A stretch of 64,000 bases of DNA, taken from positions 321,460 through 385,459 of the forward strand of contig JACKHN010000005.1 in the NCBI GenBank assembly GCA_020638975.1, written 5' to 3'. The notes under the pieces are model-generated. The model was not told the DNA's origin, made no database searches, and saw only the letters and a program-made list of their open reading frames with translations. The stretch comes from Planctomycetaceae bacterium. GTDB lineage: Bacteria; Planctomycetota; Planctomycetia; Pirellulales; Pirellulaceae. Below are positions 8,799-16,841 of this stretch, in pieces (the stretch's first letter is position 1; each line of letters begins with the position of its first letter). The position numbers and the translations under genes are program-made.

Positions 8799-11700
8799 AT
8801 GGCATCCTCTGCCTGCCCGATCCGCCAACTGTTCACTTTACTCGCAACTCTGACGCTCGTCACGAACTCATCGCTCGCGGAAGATTTCCCGAAGCCGTTC
8901 GACACGCAAGAACTGACCGAACGGTTACTCAGTCCAGCAGAAGCTGCCGCGAGCATTTCGCTGCCTGATGGATTCCAAGTGTCGGTCTTCGCCAGCGAGC
9001 CCAGTGTCAACCAGCCGATTGCTTTGACAACGGACGAACGCGGACGATTGTGGGTGGCGGAGTGCTATACCTATGCCGAGAGCAAAACGAACTACGAGAC
9101 GAAACTCAAGGACCGCATCGTCATCTTGGAAGACACCGATGGTGACGGAGAATTCGACAAGCGAACGGTCTTCTGGGATCAGGCGAGCAAACTGACCAGC
9201 GTCGAAATTGGCTTCGGCGGCGTGTGGGCTTTGTGTGCTCCCGATTTGCTTTTCATTCCCGATCGCGATCGAGATGATGTACCGGACGGCGAACCGGTTG
9301 TGATCCTGAACGGTTGGGACGACGACGTCATTCGCCACAACATCGTCAATGGACTCCGCTGGGGACCGGACGGTTGGTTGTATGGCCGACACGGAATCAC
9401 AACGACGTCGCTCGTCGGTGCCCCGGAGACGGCTCCCGAACACCGCACGCAGGTCGACTGTGGCGTTTGGCGTTATCATCCGACACGCAAAAGCTTCGAG
9501 GTCGTTTGCAGTGGCACAACCAACCCTTGGGGAATGGACTGGGACGAGCACGGGCAGATGTTCTTTATCAACACCGTGATCGGTCACCTGTGGCATGTGA
9601 TTCCGGGCGCCTACTATCAGCGAATGTTCGGCGAGCATTTCGACTCGCACGTCTATCAACTCTTGCCACAAACGGCCGATCACTATCACTGGGACACGAA
9701 GGAAGCGTGGCACGACATCAAAAAACTCGGCGTCACCCCGACGACGGACGAAGCCGGTGGCGGCCACGCTCACTGCGGCATGATGATCTATCTCGGCGAT
9801 AACTGGCCGACGAAGTATCGCAACGAGTTGTTTTCCTGCAACTTACATGGCTTGCGAGTGAACTGTGATCGACTTGAGCGATCCGGTGCGACGTATGTGG
9901 GCAAGCACGAGCCCGACTTCATGCGTACGACCGACACTTGGTTCCGCGGTATCGAGCTTGTATCAGGTGCAGATGGCGGTGTGTACATCGCGGACTGGTC
10001 GGACATCGGTGAGTGTCATGACAACGACGGTATCCATCGTACGTCCGGACGAATTTACAAAGTGACTTACGGCCAGGCGAAGATGCCGGTGCCGGATGAT
10101 CTCTTCGAATTGAGCGACCAAGAACTTGTCGATCTTCAACTGCACCAGAACGATTGGTTCGTGCGGAACAGTCGTCGCGTGTTGCAAGCACGAGCCGTCG
10201 AGGGCAACGATCTGAGCGCTGCTCACCGGCAGTTACACGAACTCTTTGATCGCAACGAAGATGCGACGCGAAAGCTTCGCGCGATGTGGGCGTTGCATGT
10301 CACAGGCGGAACCAGCGAATCTTGGCTCATTCAGCAACTAAAGCACTATAATGAGCATGTTCGCACTTGGGCAATCAAGCTGCTCGTCGATTCAGGGACC
10401 GTCACACTTGCAACTCGAGAGGCTTTCGAGCGACTTGCACAGACGGAATCATCGGGACTTGTGCTTTCCTTCCTAGCTTCGGCGCTCAAGCAACTGCCCC
10501 ACGGCGATCGATGGGCCTTGGCGGAATCGCTGGCCAGCAAGCAACAATTCGCGACGGACCCCATTTATCCGTTGATGGTTTGGTACGGCGTCGAACCGGC
10601 CGTCGCGGAGTATCCAACGCAGGCCATTTCGCTTGCCGCGTCGAGCAAGTTGCCGATCGTACGTGAACACATTGCCCGGCGTATTACCAGTGAGATCGAA
10701 CGACAGCCTGCAGCGGTCGAGCAACTTGTTGTCCTGTTGGGTGCCGCTGGCGAAGCAAGTACTCAGCACGATATCCTCTCAGGAATGGAGATCTCGCTAA
10801 AGGGTTGGCGCAAGGCGAACGCACCAGCCAACTGGTCAACCGTCGCAACGGCACTTGCCAAAAGCAATGATGAACGAATTCGAACGATGACTCGCGAATT
10901 GTCGCTCGTGTTCGGCGATGGTCGCGCGATGGACGAACTTCGGCAGATCGCCAATGGTAATGCATCGGATCTCGCGGCCCGCCGCTCGGCGATCCACACC
11001 CTCGTCGAAGCTCGCGACGAATCGATAGTTCCGCTATTGCAAAACCTGCTGACGGATCGCGATCTCGGCATCGATGCCATTCGCGGGCTAGCCGCGTTCG
11101 ACGATCCCAAGACGCCGCAATTGATTATCGACCGTTACCATTCCTTTCGACGCGAACCAACACGCCGCGAAGCCATCACAACGCTGACGTCACGCCAGGC
11201 GTCGATTAACGCCTTGCTTGCAGCAGTCTCGACCGGCAAGATTGCTCGCGACCACGTGTCGCCTTTCCAACTTCGACAGATGCAGTTACTTGGCAACTCG
11301 ACGATCAACGCGGAGATCGATCGATTGTGGCCTGAACTAAAAGCAATCTCGTCCGAGAAGATGGAACGCATTGCTCACTATCGCGAACAACTCACGCCGG
11401 AAACGCTCGCTGCGGCTAATCTGTCCGCCGGTCGAGCAATCTTCGACCTCAATTGTGGCAAGTGCCATCGATTGTTTGGCACGGGCGGACGGATTGGCCC
11501 AGACCTGACCGGATCGCAACGCAACAACCTCAACTACTTGCTTGAGAACACCGTCGATCCAAGTGCAACCGTCTCGAAGAACTTTCACCTTTCAGTCGCC
11601 TTAATGGCGGACGGTCGTGTGGTCAGTGGAATCGTCGCAGAAGAAAGCGAACGAACAATCACAATGCAAACCGCTGCTGAACGAATCGTACTGTTGCGTG

Positions 11701-11852
11701 ACGACATCGAGGAGTTGCGAATCTCAAACCTATCGATGATGCCCGAGCGTCAACTGGACGTAATGACAGCCGAACAAGTCCGCGACCTGATCGGGTACTT
11801 AATGTCTCCAAGCCAAGTGCCATTGCCCCAGGAACTTAGCGCTACGGAGTAG
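8799..11852 (+). CDS. PVC-type membrane-bound dehydrogenase with HEAT repeats and c-type heme domain
   Basis: 1017 residues, exported (signal RQLFTLLATLTLVTNSSLA). Residues about 45-430 form the beta-propeller seen in PVC-group putative membrane-bound dehydrogenases, with acidic metal-site-like loops such as EDTDGDGEFDKR. Helical HEAT-like repeats follow from about 450 to 850. The C-terminus is a planctomycete cytochrome-c-like domain with CGKCH (Cys886, Cys889, His890) and a distal GRIGPDLTG segment. The likely role is periplasmic oxidation of a carbohydrate or alcohol with electron transfer to the heme; the substrate is unknown. The start at 8799 was chosen over the in-frame ATG at 8742 because GAGGAG lies 10 nt upstream and it gives a clean signal peptide. 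Confidence 0.92.
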   Translation: MASSACPIRQLFTLLATLTLVTNSSLAEDFPKPFDTQELTERLLSPAEAAASISLPDGFQVSVFASEPSVNQPIALTTDERGRLWVAECYTYAESKTNYETKLKDRIVILEDTDGDGEFDKRTVFWDQASKLTSVEIGFGGVWALCAPDLLFIPDRDRDDVPDGEPVVILNGWDDDVIRHNIVNGLRWGPDGWLYGRHGITTTSLVGAPETAPEHRTQVDCGVWRYHPTRKSFEVVCSGTTNPWGMDWDEHGQMFFINTVIGHLWHVIPGAYYQRMFGEHFDSHVYQLLPQTADHYHWDTKEAWHDIKKLGVTPTTDEAGGGHAHCGMMIYLGDNWPTKYRNELFSCNLHGLRVNCDRLERSGATYVGKHEPDFMRTTDTWFRGIELVSGADGGVYIADWSDIGECHDNDGIHRTSGRIYKVTYGQAKMPVPDDLFELSDQELVDLQLHQNDWFVRNSRRVLQARAVEGNDLSAAHRQLHELFDRNEDATRKLRAMWALHVTGGTSESWLIQQLKHYNEHVRTWAIKLLVDSGTVTLATREAFERLAQTESSGLVLSFLASALKQLPHGDRWALAESLASKQQFATDPIYPLMVWYGVEPAVAEYPTQAISLAASSKLPIVREHIARRITSEIERQPAAVEQLVVLLGAAGEASTQHDILSGMEISLKGWRKANAPANWSTVATALAKSNDERIRTMTRELSLVFGDGRAMDELRQIANGNASDLAARRSAIHTLVEARDESIVPLLQNLLTDRDLGIDAIRGLAAFDDPKTPQLIIDRYHSFRREPTRREAITTLTSRQASINALLAAVSTGKIARDHVSPFQLRQMQLLGNSTINAEIDRLWPELKAISSEKMERIAHYREQLTPETLAAANLSAGRAIFDLNCGKCHRLFGTGGRIGPDLTGSQRNNLNYLLENTVDPSATVSKNFHLSVALMADGRVVSGIVAEESERTITMQTAAERIVLLRDDIEELRISNLSMMPERQLDVMTAEQVRDLIGYLMSPSQVPLPQELSATE

Positions 11853-11941
11853 AGCTACCCCGCAATTTCGCGGCGGTCGGTCCCAGCTAGTGAAGGCATA
11901 GGTCGCGAGTTTAGGCACGCAATCGCGTCGCGTTTATTTCT

Positions 11942-12727
11942 TCATGGCGATTCGATTGTACGCGGAAGTCGCCTTGGTGCGACTTGCAACGTGCTGGGCA
12001 ATGGTTCGATTCGAGGAGGAGCATAATGGCCCGGTATCGATTGCTGATAATGCACGGCTTGAGTTTCGGCCCGGTATGTATTCGTCACGGGTAACCGTTC
12101 GGGGGCGACAGCGCTCGCTTGGACGGAAGGCGATCTAGTTGCCGCGTTTGCGAGTTGTTCGGATCGCTGGACGACTTCCGTCAGCTTCCCCATCGCCTGA
12201 GCCAATATAAAGACCTGTTGCTGGAGTGCGACGATCTCGTCGTCGTGCTCGGAATTAGTGTACGCGCCCTTCTGAAAGGAATCCTTCTGACTTGGCGTTT
12301 GTAGCGGATTATTTTCCGGTTCGCCCTCTTGGGGAGTCGCGGCGGGGACGACCGCTTGGATGGCGACCGGCGAACCAACCGCAATCGGCTGCTGCTGTTC
12401 TACGAAAGGTGCTTGTGCTGCGTCCATGAGTACTTTTGCTTGGCTCCGCGTTTTAAAGAACGAAGGAAACTGCAGCGTAGGCAGCCTTAAAGACATCGCG
12501 GGAAAATGTAGTGCGAAGCCATCAATTCCTACTGATCTAGCTGGACCAGCAAACGTGCCATTCGGTGGCGGCGACGCATAATACCCAGGCTGCTGCTGTG
12601 GGACTGGTGATTCGAGAGGACCAGGCGAATAGGCAGGATGCTGGACGGGTCCAAATTTTTGCACTTGGGCATTAACCGAACACGGCAGCAGCAGTGCCGC
12701 GACAATGGTGGTTATTGAGAGACGCAT
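11942..12727 (-). CDS. Exported hypothetical protein, Gln/Pro-rich with short coiled coil
   Basis: 261 residues of no recognised family. The N-terminus is a signal peptide (RLSITTIVAALLLPCSVNAQ). A Pro/Gln/Gly-rich stretch (PVPQQQPGYY) follows, and a heptad-like segment lies near residues 165-200 (LQQQVFILAQAMGKLTEVVQ). The C-terminus is again low-complexity with basic residues. It is the last gene of the minus-strand protease island. It shares the plan of signal peptide, disordered spacer and coiled coil with the genes at 12828 and 15970, but lacks their His/Cys-rich segment. The ATG at 12727 is preceded by AAGGGG about 12 nt upstream; a TTG at 12739 is the alternative. It could be a scaffold or substrate of the neighbouring proteases, which is inference only. 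Confidence 0.72.
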   Translation of the reverse strand: MRLSITTIVAALLLPCSVNAQVQKFGPVQHPAYSPGPLESPVPQQQPGYYASPPPNGTFAGPARSVGIDGFALHFPAMSLRLPTLQFPSFFKTRSQAKVLMDAAQAPFVEQQQPIAVGSPVAIQAVVPAATPQEGEPENNPLQTPSQKDSFQKGAYTNSEHDDEIVALQQQVFILAQAMGKLTEVVQRSEQLANAATRSPSVQASAVAPERLPVTNTYRAETQAVHYQQSIPGHYAPPRIEPLPSTLQVAPRRLPRTIESP

Positions 12728-12827
12728 GTGAGGAACCAACCCCTTAAATCTCTTGGATTATCGTCGAAACTCTGACTACTGTTCTCGGCGTCTGCATCTA
12801 CCCAGGCAGCACGTCGCGTATGCCATG

Positions 12828-13304
12828 CTAAGAAGCACGCTTGTCAATTTCGTCGAGGCGTTTTTGGATTTTTTCAATCTGTGCATTCATCGTTCGAATT
12901 GCTTCGATGGCTTCGTGTAGAGTCTGGACTACTTCATCGCTAGTGGCGTTGGCGGGTGCTGCGGACGTTGGTGCTTGATTCGACGTCGGTGCCAGATCAC
13001 CGAGTAGCTCCATCAATTGCTTGAGTTTCTGCAACTCGTCTTCGAGCTTCTCTTCTCGTGCGGGCACCGCCTGTGTAGTGCTGCGAGCCAACAACACAGG
13101 AGCCAGCATGGCCGGCGCAGAACCTAGGATAGGTGCATGTGGCGCATCGCAGTGCGTGCAGTGGTCCTTGTGGCAATGGTGCCGGTCGACGACGCACTCT
13201 TGGTGCGATTTCGAGTCACCTTTTTGTGGGGGGCCAGCTACGAGCGAGGAAGTTATCACAAGCACGATCACCGACGAAGTTAGGCTGAAGCGAAAAGGGG
13301 GCAT
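12828..13304 (-). CDS. Small exported protein with His/Cys-rich segment and C-terminal coiled coil
   Basis: 158 residues, no known family. The signal peptide is RFSLTSSVIVLVITSSLVAG. Just after it comes a compact metal-site-like segment, ECVVDRHHCHKDHCTHC, with four Cys and five His (a sixth His follows three residues later) in about 20 residues. Two helical coiled-coil segments follow (LEDELQKLKQLMELLG, then IEKIQKRLDEIDKR at the end). The start at 13304 is supported by GGAGG 5 nt upstream. The protein at 15970-16689 has the same order of parts and a nearly identical C-terminal tail (KRFDEIEKR), which indicates a related pair. Probably a secreted metal-binding coiled-coil protein; the function is unknown. 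Confidence 0.78.
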   Translation of the reverse strand: MPPFRFSLTSSVIVLVITSSLVAGPPQKGDSKSHQECVVDRHHCHKDHCTHCDAPHAPILGSAPAMLAPVLLARSTTQAVPAREEKLEDELQKLKQLMELLGDLAPTSNQAPTSAAPANATSDEVVQTLHEAIEAIRTMNAQIEKIQKRLDEIDKRAS

Positions 13305-13658
13305 TGTGTCCTCCATAGGCAGTCTGTGCTGCATAGTCTGTCCCTTGCTTGTGTAGGTAATCGATCGCGTGGCGCGATTGTGCTGAGGAAATCTCTTCGC
13401 GCGACGGGAACAGGCATTGCTAGCGTGCGTGTGGTTCCGATTATGCGGCTTGGGAAAACGATGAAGCAATGGTGCTTTGGTCCCATGCGACGGCGCGAAG
13501 AGGCGCCTTGGTCGTCGACCGATGTTGCGTGATCAGAACCTCGCCACGGCGACGACTTGGTTGGGCAGCGCCGCTTTTGACATAAGTCATCGCGTTGAGA
13601 TTGTCGTGAAAGTGTCGCTGTACAATTAGGATCGGATGCTTTGATGGGCAGCAGGCAG
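13305..13658. other. Intergenic stretch without a supported gene
   Basis: 354 bp between two minus-strand genes. A 68-residue plus-strand frame (13326-13532) and an overlapping 182-residue minus-strand frame exist, but both lack a Shine-Dalgarno, a domain and plausible composition. The right part is the 3' flank of the papain-like gene and the left part the leader of the small coiled-coil gene, so a promoter for the latter is likely here. I cannot place its boxes. Confidence 0.5.
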
Positions 13659-14519
13659 CTAGACGAACACCCCGAAAGCCTCACTAACTGCTCGATCAAC
13701 ATACAGCGGAGATGCGAACGCGTAACCGTCGCTTCCCCAACGTGAACCCCAGCTGTTGCGAATAATGAAATCACCACTTTCGGTGTAGCCCACGACAGCC
13801 GCCGCGTGTCCTCCGGCTCTTGGATCACCGGGCAGAAAAGGATCGTAGAACTCTAGCCGACCATTCGATGGATTGTGCCATGTCTTGTCCACTTCCACTC
13901 GTATCAGGATGGGCCCCTGTTGAACGAGCCAACGTTTCCACTCGATAATCGATTGAATACGAATGTACATATTGATTTTGAATAACGCGGCCGAAATGTA
14001 GAAAGCGCGCGAAGTCCCGGGATACAAACGCCCTTCGAATGGCAACACGCTCTCGGTGACGCAACCGTACTTTCTCGCAATGTCCAGAGCGGCCTTTAGG
14101 CTTGTGCCCGCGTCATCTATGAACGACTCAGGGCGACCGACGTTATGCTCATCAATTTCCTTCGCAGCCATCCAGACGAACCGTGTGGAAAGAGATTCGT
14201 CCTCGGGGAGTCGGCCGGCGTTGACAAAATGCCATCGTAGTACCGAGTCGGCGACCGCCCAGCCGACGCACGAGCCGGTCTTGCCTTGGTCGTTGATCTT
14301 CCACCAGTCCCGCCGCAGGTCGCACTCTTCTGGTAACAAACTAGCGTCAGCGAGACCTGCCTGGGCGTCATCGAGATCTGCTAGTAGCCAGTCCGCTAGA
14401 GGTTTAGGCGAGGGCAGGCAATTCAAACGCCTTTCCACCGCGTCAAGCACCTCCGCAGCGGGAGTCCTCTTTACCGATTTCTTTCGCGCCGTCTTCTTTG
14501 CGACCTTTTTTTTGGCCAT
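13659..14519 (-). CDS. Papain-like (family C1) cysteine peptidase with basic N-terminal tail
   Basis: 286 residues. Residues 1-20 are extremely basic (AKKKVAKKTARKKSVKR), like a histone H1-type tail. The peptidase domain follows, with nucleophile Cys84 in GKTGSCVGWA, His238 in GGHAAAVVGY and Asn255 in IIRNSWGSRWG, so the papain triad is complete. No signal peptide is visible, so unlike its neighbours it appears cytoplasmic, or uses a non-classical route. The stretch of about 60 residues between the tail and the Cys could act as a propeptide. The start is 15 bp after the stop of the exported metalloprotease gene, so the two are co-transcribed. The basic tail could bind DNA or be a cleavage site for Arg/Lys-specific caspases; both are inference. 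Confidence 0.9.
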   Translation of the reverse strand: MAKKKVAKKTARKKSVKRTPAAEVLDAVERRLNCLPSPKPLADWLLADLDDAQAGLADASLLPEECDLRRDWWKINDQGKTGSCVGWAVADSVLRWHFVNAGRLPEDESLSTRFVWMAAKEIDEHNVGRPESFIDDAGTSLKAALDIARKYGCVTESVLPFEGRLYPGTSRAFYISAALFKINMYIRIQSIIEWKRWLVQQGPILIRVEVDKTWHNPSNGRLEFYDPFLPGDPRAGGHAAAVVGYTESGDFIIRNSWGSRWGSDGYAFASPLYVDRAVSEAFGVFV

Positions 14520-14534
14520 GTGTCAACGTCCCCA

Positions 14535-15875
14535 TCATCGATCGCCCTTTTGAATCTGGATGCTGTATTCACCAACCCCACCAGCATATTTGTGGGAAAC
14601 TTCCACCTGATACTCGCCGACGGCTAACACTGGCTTGATGGTTTGGTTAACAAGATCGTGCGTAAGCCGCCTCCCTTCCAAGTCCACTGCCTTGCCACTT
14701 ACATCGGTGAACTTGGTGACAACGACTTGCGTGTAGCCTCGCGTTGACAACGTGTAGGTACCCGCATCGGAAATCTTCAGGAGGTAGATATTCTTTGCGG
14801 CTTTCGAAGCGATTTTGCCAATTAAAGGTGCCGCATCAACACTAAGTGTACGTGCTACTACTGCCGCGTCGTCATCATCACCATGGGTGATGTCGTCTCC
14901 TGAGCCAGTTGTTGACGAGCAATCGTGACGCCCCGGATACAACTTGCACATAAACTCAATATCTGTGGGCGACAACTTCGAATTTGTCGGTGTGCCGATT
15001 CCGCTCTTCGTAATACTTCCCGGGTAAGCGTATAACATGATCGAGTTGCGATCGAACTTGCTGAATACGGTCAACTTCGACTTGTCATACCGATTTAGTA
15101 CGTTTCTTCGTGTTTTATCTGCTGGCCAGCCATACCTGCTTTGGAAATAAGCAATCGTCTTCTGGGGGTCGAACAATCCATCCGCATCAGGCTGCTGATG
15201 TTCATGGATAGCGCCCAATGCATGACCGAATTCGTGCAGGACAACACCCAGATTATACGGTCGCTCGATCGTTGATTCATTGAGCTCTAGGTTCATCGTT
15301 TGTCCACCAACACCCAACGAGTCCTTACCGACATAGGACCAGTGACCCGTTCTCGTAAAATCAACACGTATTTCTGAATCGGCACTTCTAGACTCTACAA
15401 AGTCTATGTTGGCGTACTTCGCCCACTCGTCTGCGATCTCTCTGACCCGCTTTTGAAGAGAACTCGTGCCGCCGTTAAATCGCACGCGAAGTTTTGACCC
15501 GGGATCCCATTGGTTTCGGGCGGCGAGTCGCGCCGGAGGTTGTGGCGGTTCGCCCCCGCGAGTTGGAGCGTTGCTAATATCAACATTTTCGAATGCGGCT
15601 TCTAACGCTCGGGCAGCCCCTTGAACATTCCCACCTGAGATCGTCGGTGCAAGTTCCGGGTTTTGTTCGATAATCGCCAAGTCAATCGACGACAGGGACG
15701 CTCCATCGTCTTCTCGCACGGGATAATCGATACACGGAGCGTTGTCAGCACCAAGCTCCTGCCCGTAGATCAGTTGGCAATTCGAAAAGCAGCTCGTCGC
15801 GGCGACGGTTCCTGCTGCGCTACTCTGAAGAAACCTACGACGCGTAACCGCGTCAAATTTTTGCGAATTTGTCAT
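14535..15875 (-). CDS. Tat-exported astacin-like (M12A/metzincin) metalloprotease with shared C-terminal domain
   Basis: 446 residues. The Tat signal is TRRRFLQSSAAGTVAATS. The catalytic domain (about residues 120-310) has the metzincin zinc motif HEFGHALGAIHEH (His214, Glu215, His218, His224) and a Met-turn SIMLYAYP (Met280), matching astacin-like enzymes. An acidic low-complexity linker (GDDITHGDDDD) leads to a beta-type C-terminal domain of about 85 residues (TQVVVTKF, LTHDLVNQTI, GGVGEYSIQI). That domain recurs at the N-termini of both neighbouring caspases. The ATG at 15875 has AGGGGG 6 nt upstream; a TTG at 15899 is less likely. It lies between the coiled-coil gene upstream and the papain-like gene downstream. 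Likely an extracytoplasmic protease of the same system as the caspases. Confidence 0.92.
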   Translation of the reverse strand: MTNSQKFDAVTRRRFLQSSAAGTVAATSCFSNCQLIYGQELGADNAPCIDYPVREDDGASLSSIDLAIIEQNPELAPTISGGNVQGAARALEAAFENVDISNAPTRGGEPPQPPARLAARNQWDPGSKLRVRFNGGTSSLQKRVREIADEWAKYANIDFVESRSADSEIRVDFTRTGHWSYVGKDSLGVGGQTMNLELNESTIERPYNLGVVLHEFGHALGAIHEHQQPDADGLFDPQKTIAYFQSRYGWPADKTRRNVLNRYDKSKLTVFSKFDRNSIMLYAYPGSITKSGIGTPTNSKLSPTDIEFMCKLYPGRHDCSSTTGSGDDITHGDDDDAAVVARTLSVDAAPLIGKIASKAAKNIYLLKISDAGTYTLSTRGYTQVVVTKFTDVSGKAVDLEGRRLTHDLVNQTIKPVLAVGEYQVEVSHKYAGGVGEYSIQIQKGDR

Positions 15876-15969
15876 CACAATCCCCCTTTTGGTTGCCAAG
15901 ATTCGACGAAAGAGACATGGTCTCTTCGCCTGAATGTGACCCGAAATACTGTCTCCCGCCTACCGAGGT

Positions 15970-16689
15970 TTACGTGCCTTCCTTCGCCGGCAGTCGCTTC
16001 TCGATCTCGTCAAATCGCTTTTCCAACGATTTTTCGAAGGCCTGGAACCATGCTGGCTTGGAAGCTTCCGCAGTCTCCGGAGCCGCGTCTGCGGTGGGCA
16101 AGCGGTCGTTAAGCGTCTTGTTGATTTGGGCCAGCTCTTGAACCAATACACCATTCGCGCCGCTCGCACCTTGCAGCACCTGAACACGGGCGTCGGTTTT
16201 GACAAGTTGTTCTCCAATGGCCTGCGAGATGCCGGCGTTGTTAATCAAACGACCGCGCAGGTCTGCCTGTCCTTCTTTGAGTTCCGCCAGTGTCGCGCGG
16301 ATGGCGGTGAGGTCGGCATTGGAACTCGAACTAGATCCTGAGCTTCCCGTCGAGTCGCCGTTACGACTACCGAATGCGTCTCGGATCTGGGGCAAGATCT
16401 TCAGAATTTCGATCACATCTCCCAGGCCAGCAGATGGACTGGGTGCGGCTTGCATCGGGGCGAAACCAACTGGTGCGTAGGCAACATAAGCAGGCACTGC
16501 CATAACCTCTCCCGCCGCAGCACTCGGAGATGCGGCAGGTGAGGCCGCCGGCGCGGATGATCGACCTGACCCCGAATGGCATTGGCAATGGTGCCTCCAC
16601 CAACAAGCGTCAGCGTCGGACGCTGTGATTGCGAAAATGACGGAAACTAGCGTCCAAAGAATTACGCCGTGACGCGGGTGATTAACCAT
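15970..16689 (-). CDS. Exported coiled-coil protein with His/Cys-rich segment
   Basis: 239 residues, no recognised family. The signal peptide (VILWTLVSVIFAITASDADA) is followed at once by CWWRHHCQCH, a compact Cys/His cluster. A Ser/Ala/Pro-rich spacer follows, then a mostly helical C-terminal half with heptads (AIRATLAELKEGQADLRGRL) and a final KSLEKRFDEIEKR helix. The same plan and the same final motif occur in the gene at 12828-13304. The start at 16689 is supported by AAGGAG 7 nt upstream. It lies 95 bp before the metalloprotease gene and on the same strand, so it is probably first in that operon. Possibly a metal-binding trimeric or dimeric surface protein; this is inference. Confidence 0.78.
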   Translation of the reverse strand: MVNHPRHGVILWTLVSVIFAITASDADACWWRHHCQCHSGSGRSSAPAASPAASPSAAAGEVMAVPAYVAYAPVGFAPMQAAPSPSAGLGDVIEILKILPQIRDAFGSRNGDSTGSSGSSSSSNADLTAIRATLAELKEGQADLRGRLINNAGISQAIGEQLVKTDARVQVLQGASGANGVLVQELAQINKTLNDRLPTADAAPETAEASKPAWFQAFEKSLEKRFDEIEKRLPAKEGT

Positions 16690-16841
16690 AGTTCTGCTCC
16701 TTTTAAAAAGCGGCACCCAAAACACCTGTTACCCACATACTGGAGGGGCAATATAATTCCAGGAAATCTGTAAGTCAAGCAACTTGCGCAAAATGCAACA
16801 GTCACTCCGAAGGATTGTTTGGCGGAGATTGTCTTACGATA

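Noticed and set aside
8925..9773. 282-residue open frame on the minus strand opposite the PVC dehydrogenase
   Set aside because: Antisense shadow of a well-supported gene, with no domain, signal or Shine-Dalgarno.
13280..13828. 182-residue minus-strand frame across the papain-like gene end
   Set aside because: Overlaps the real peptidase in another frame; no domain or ribosome site.
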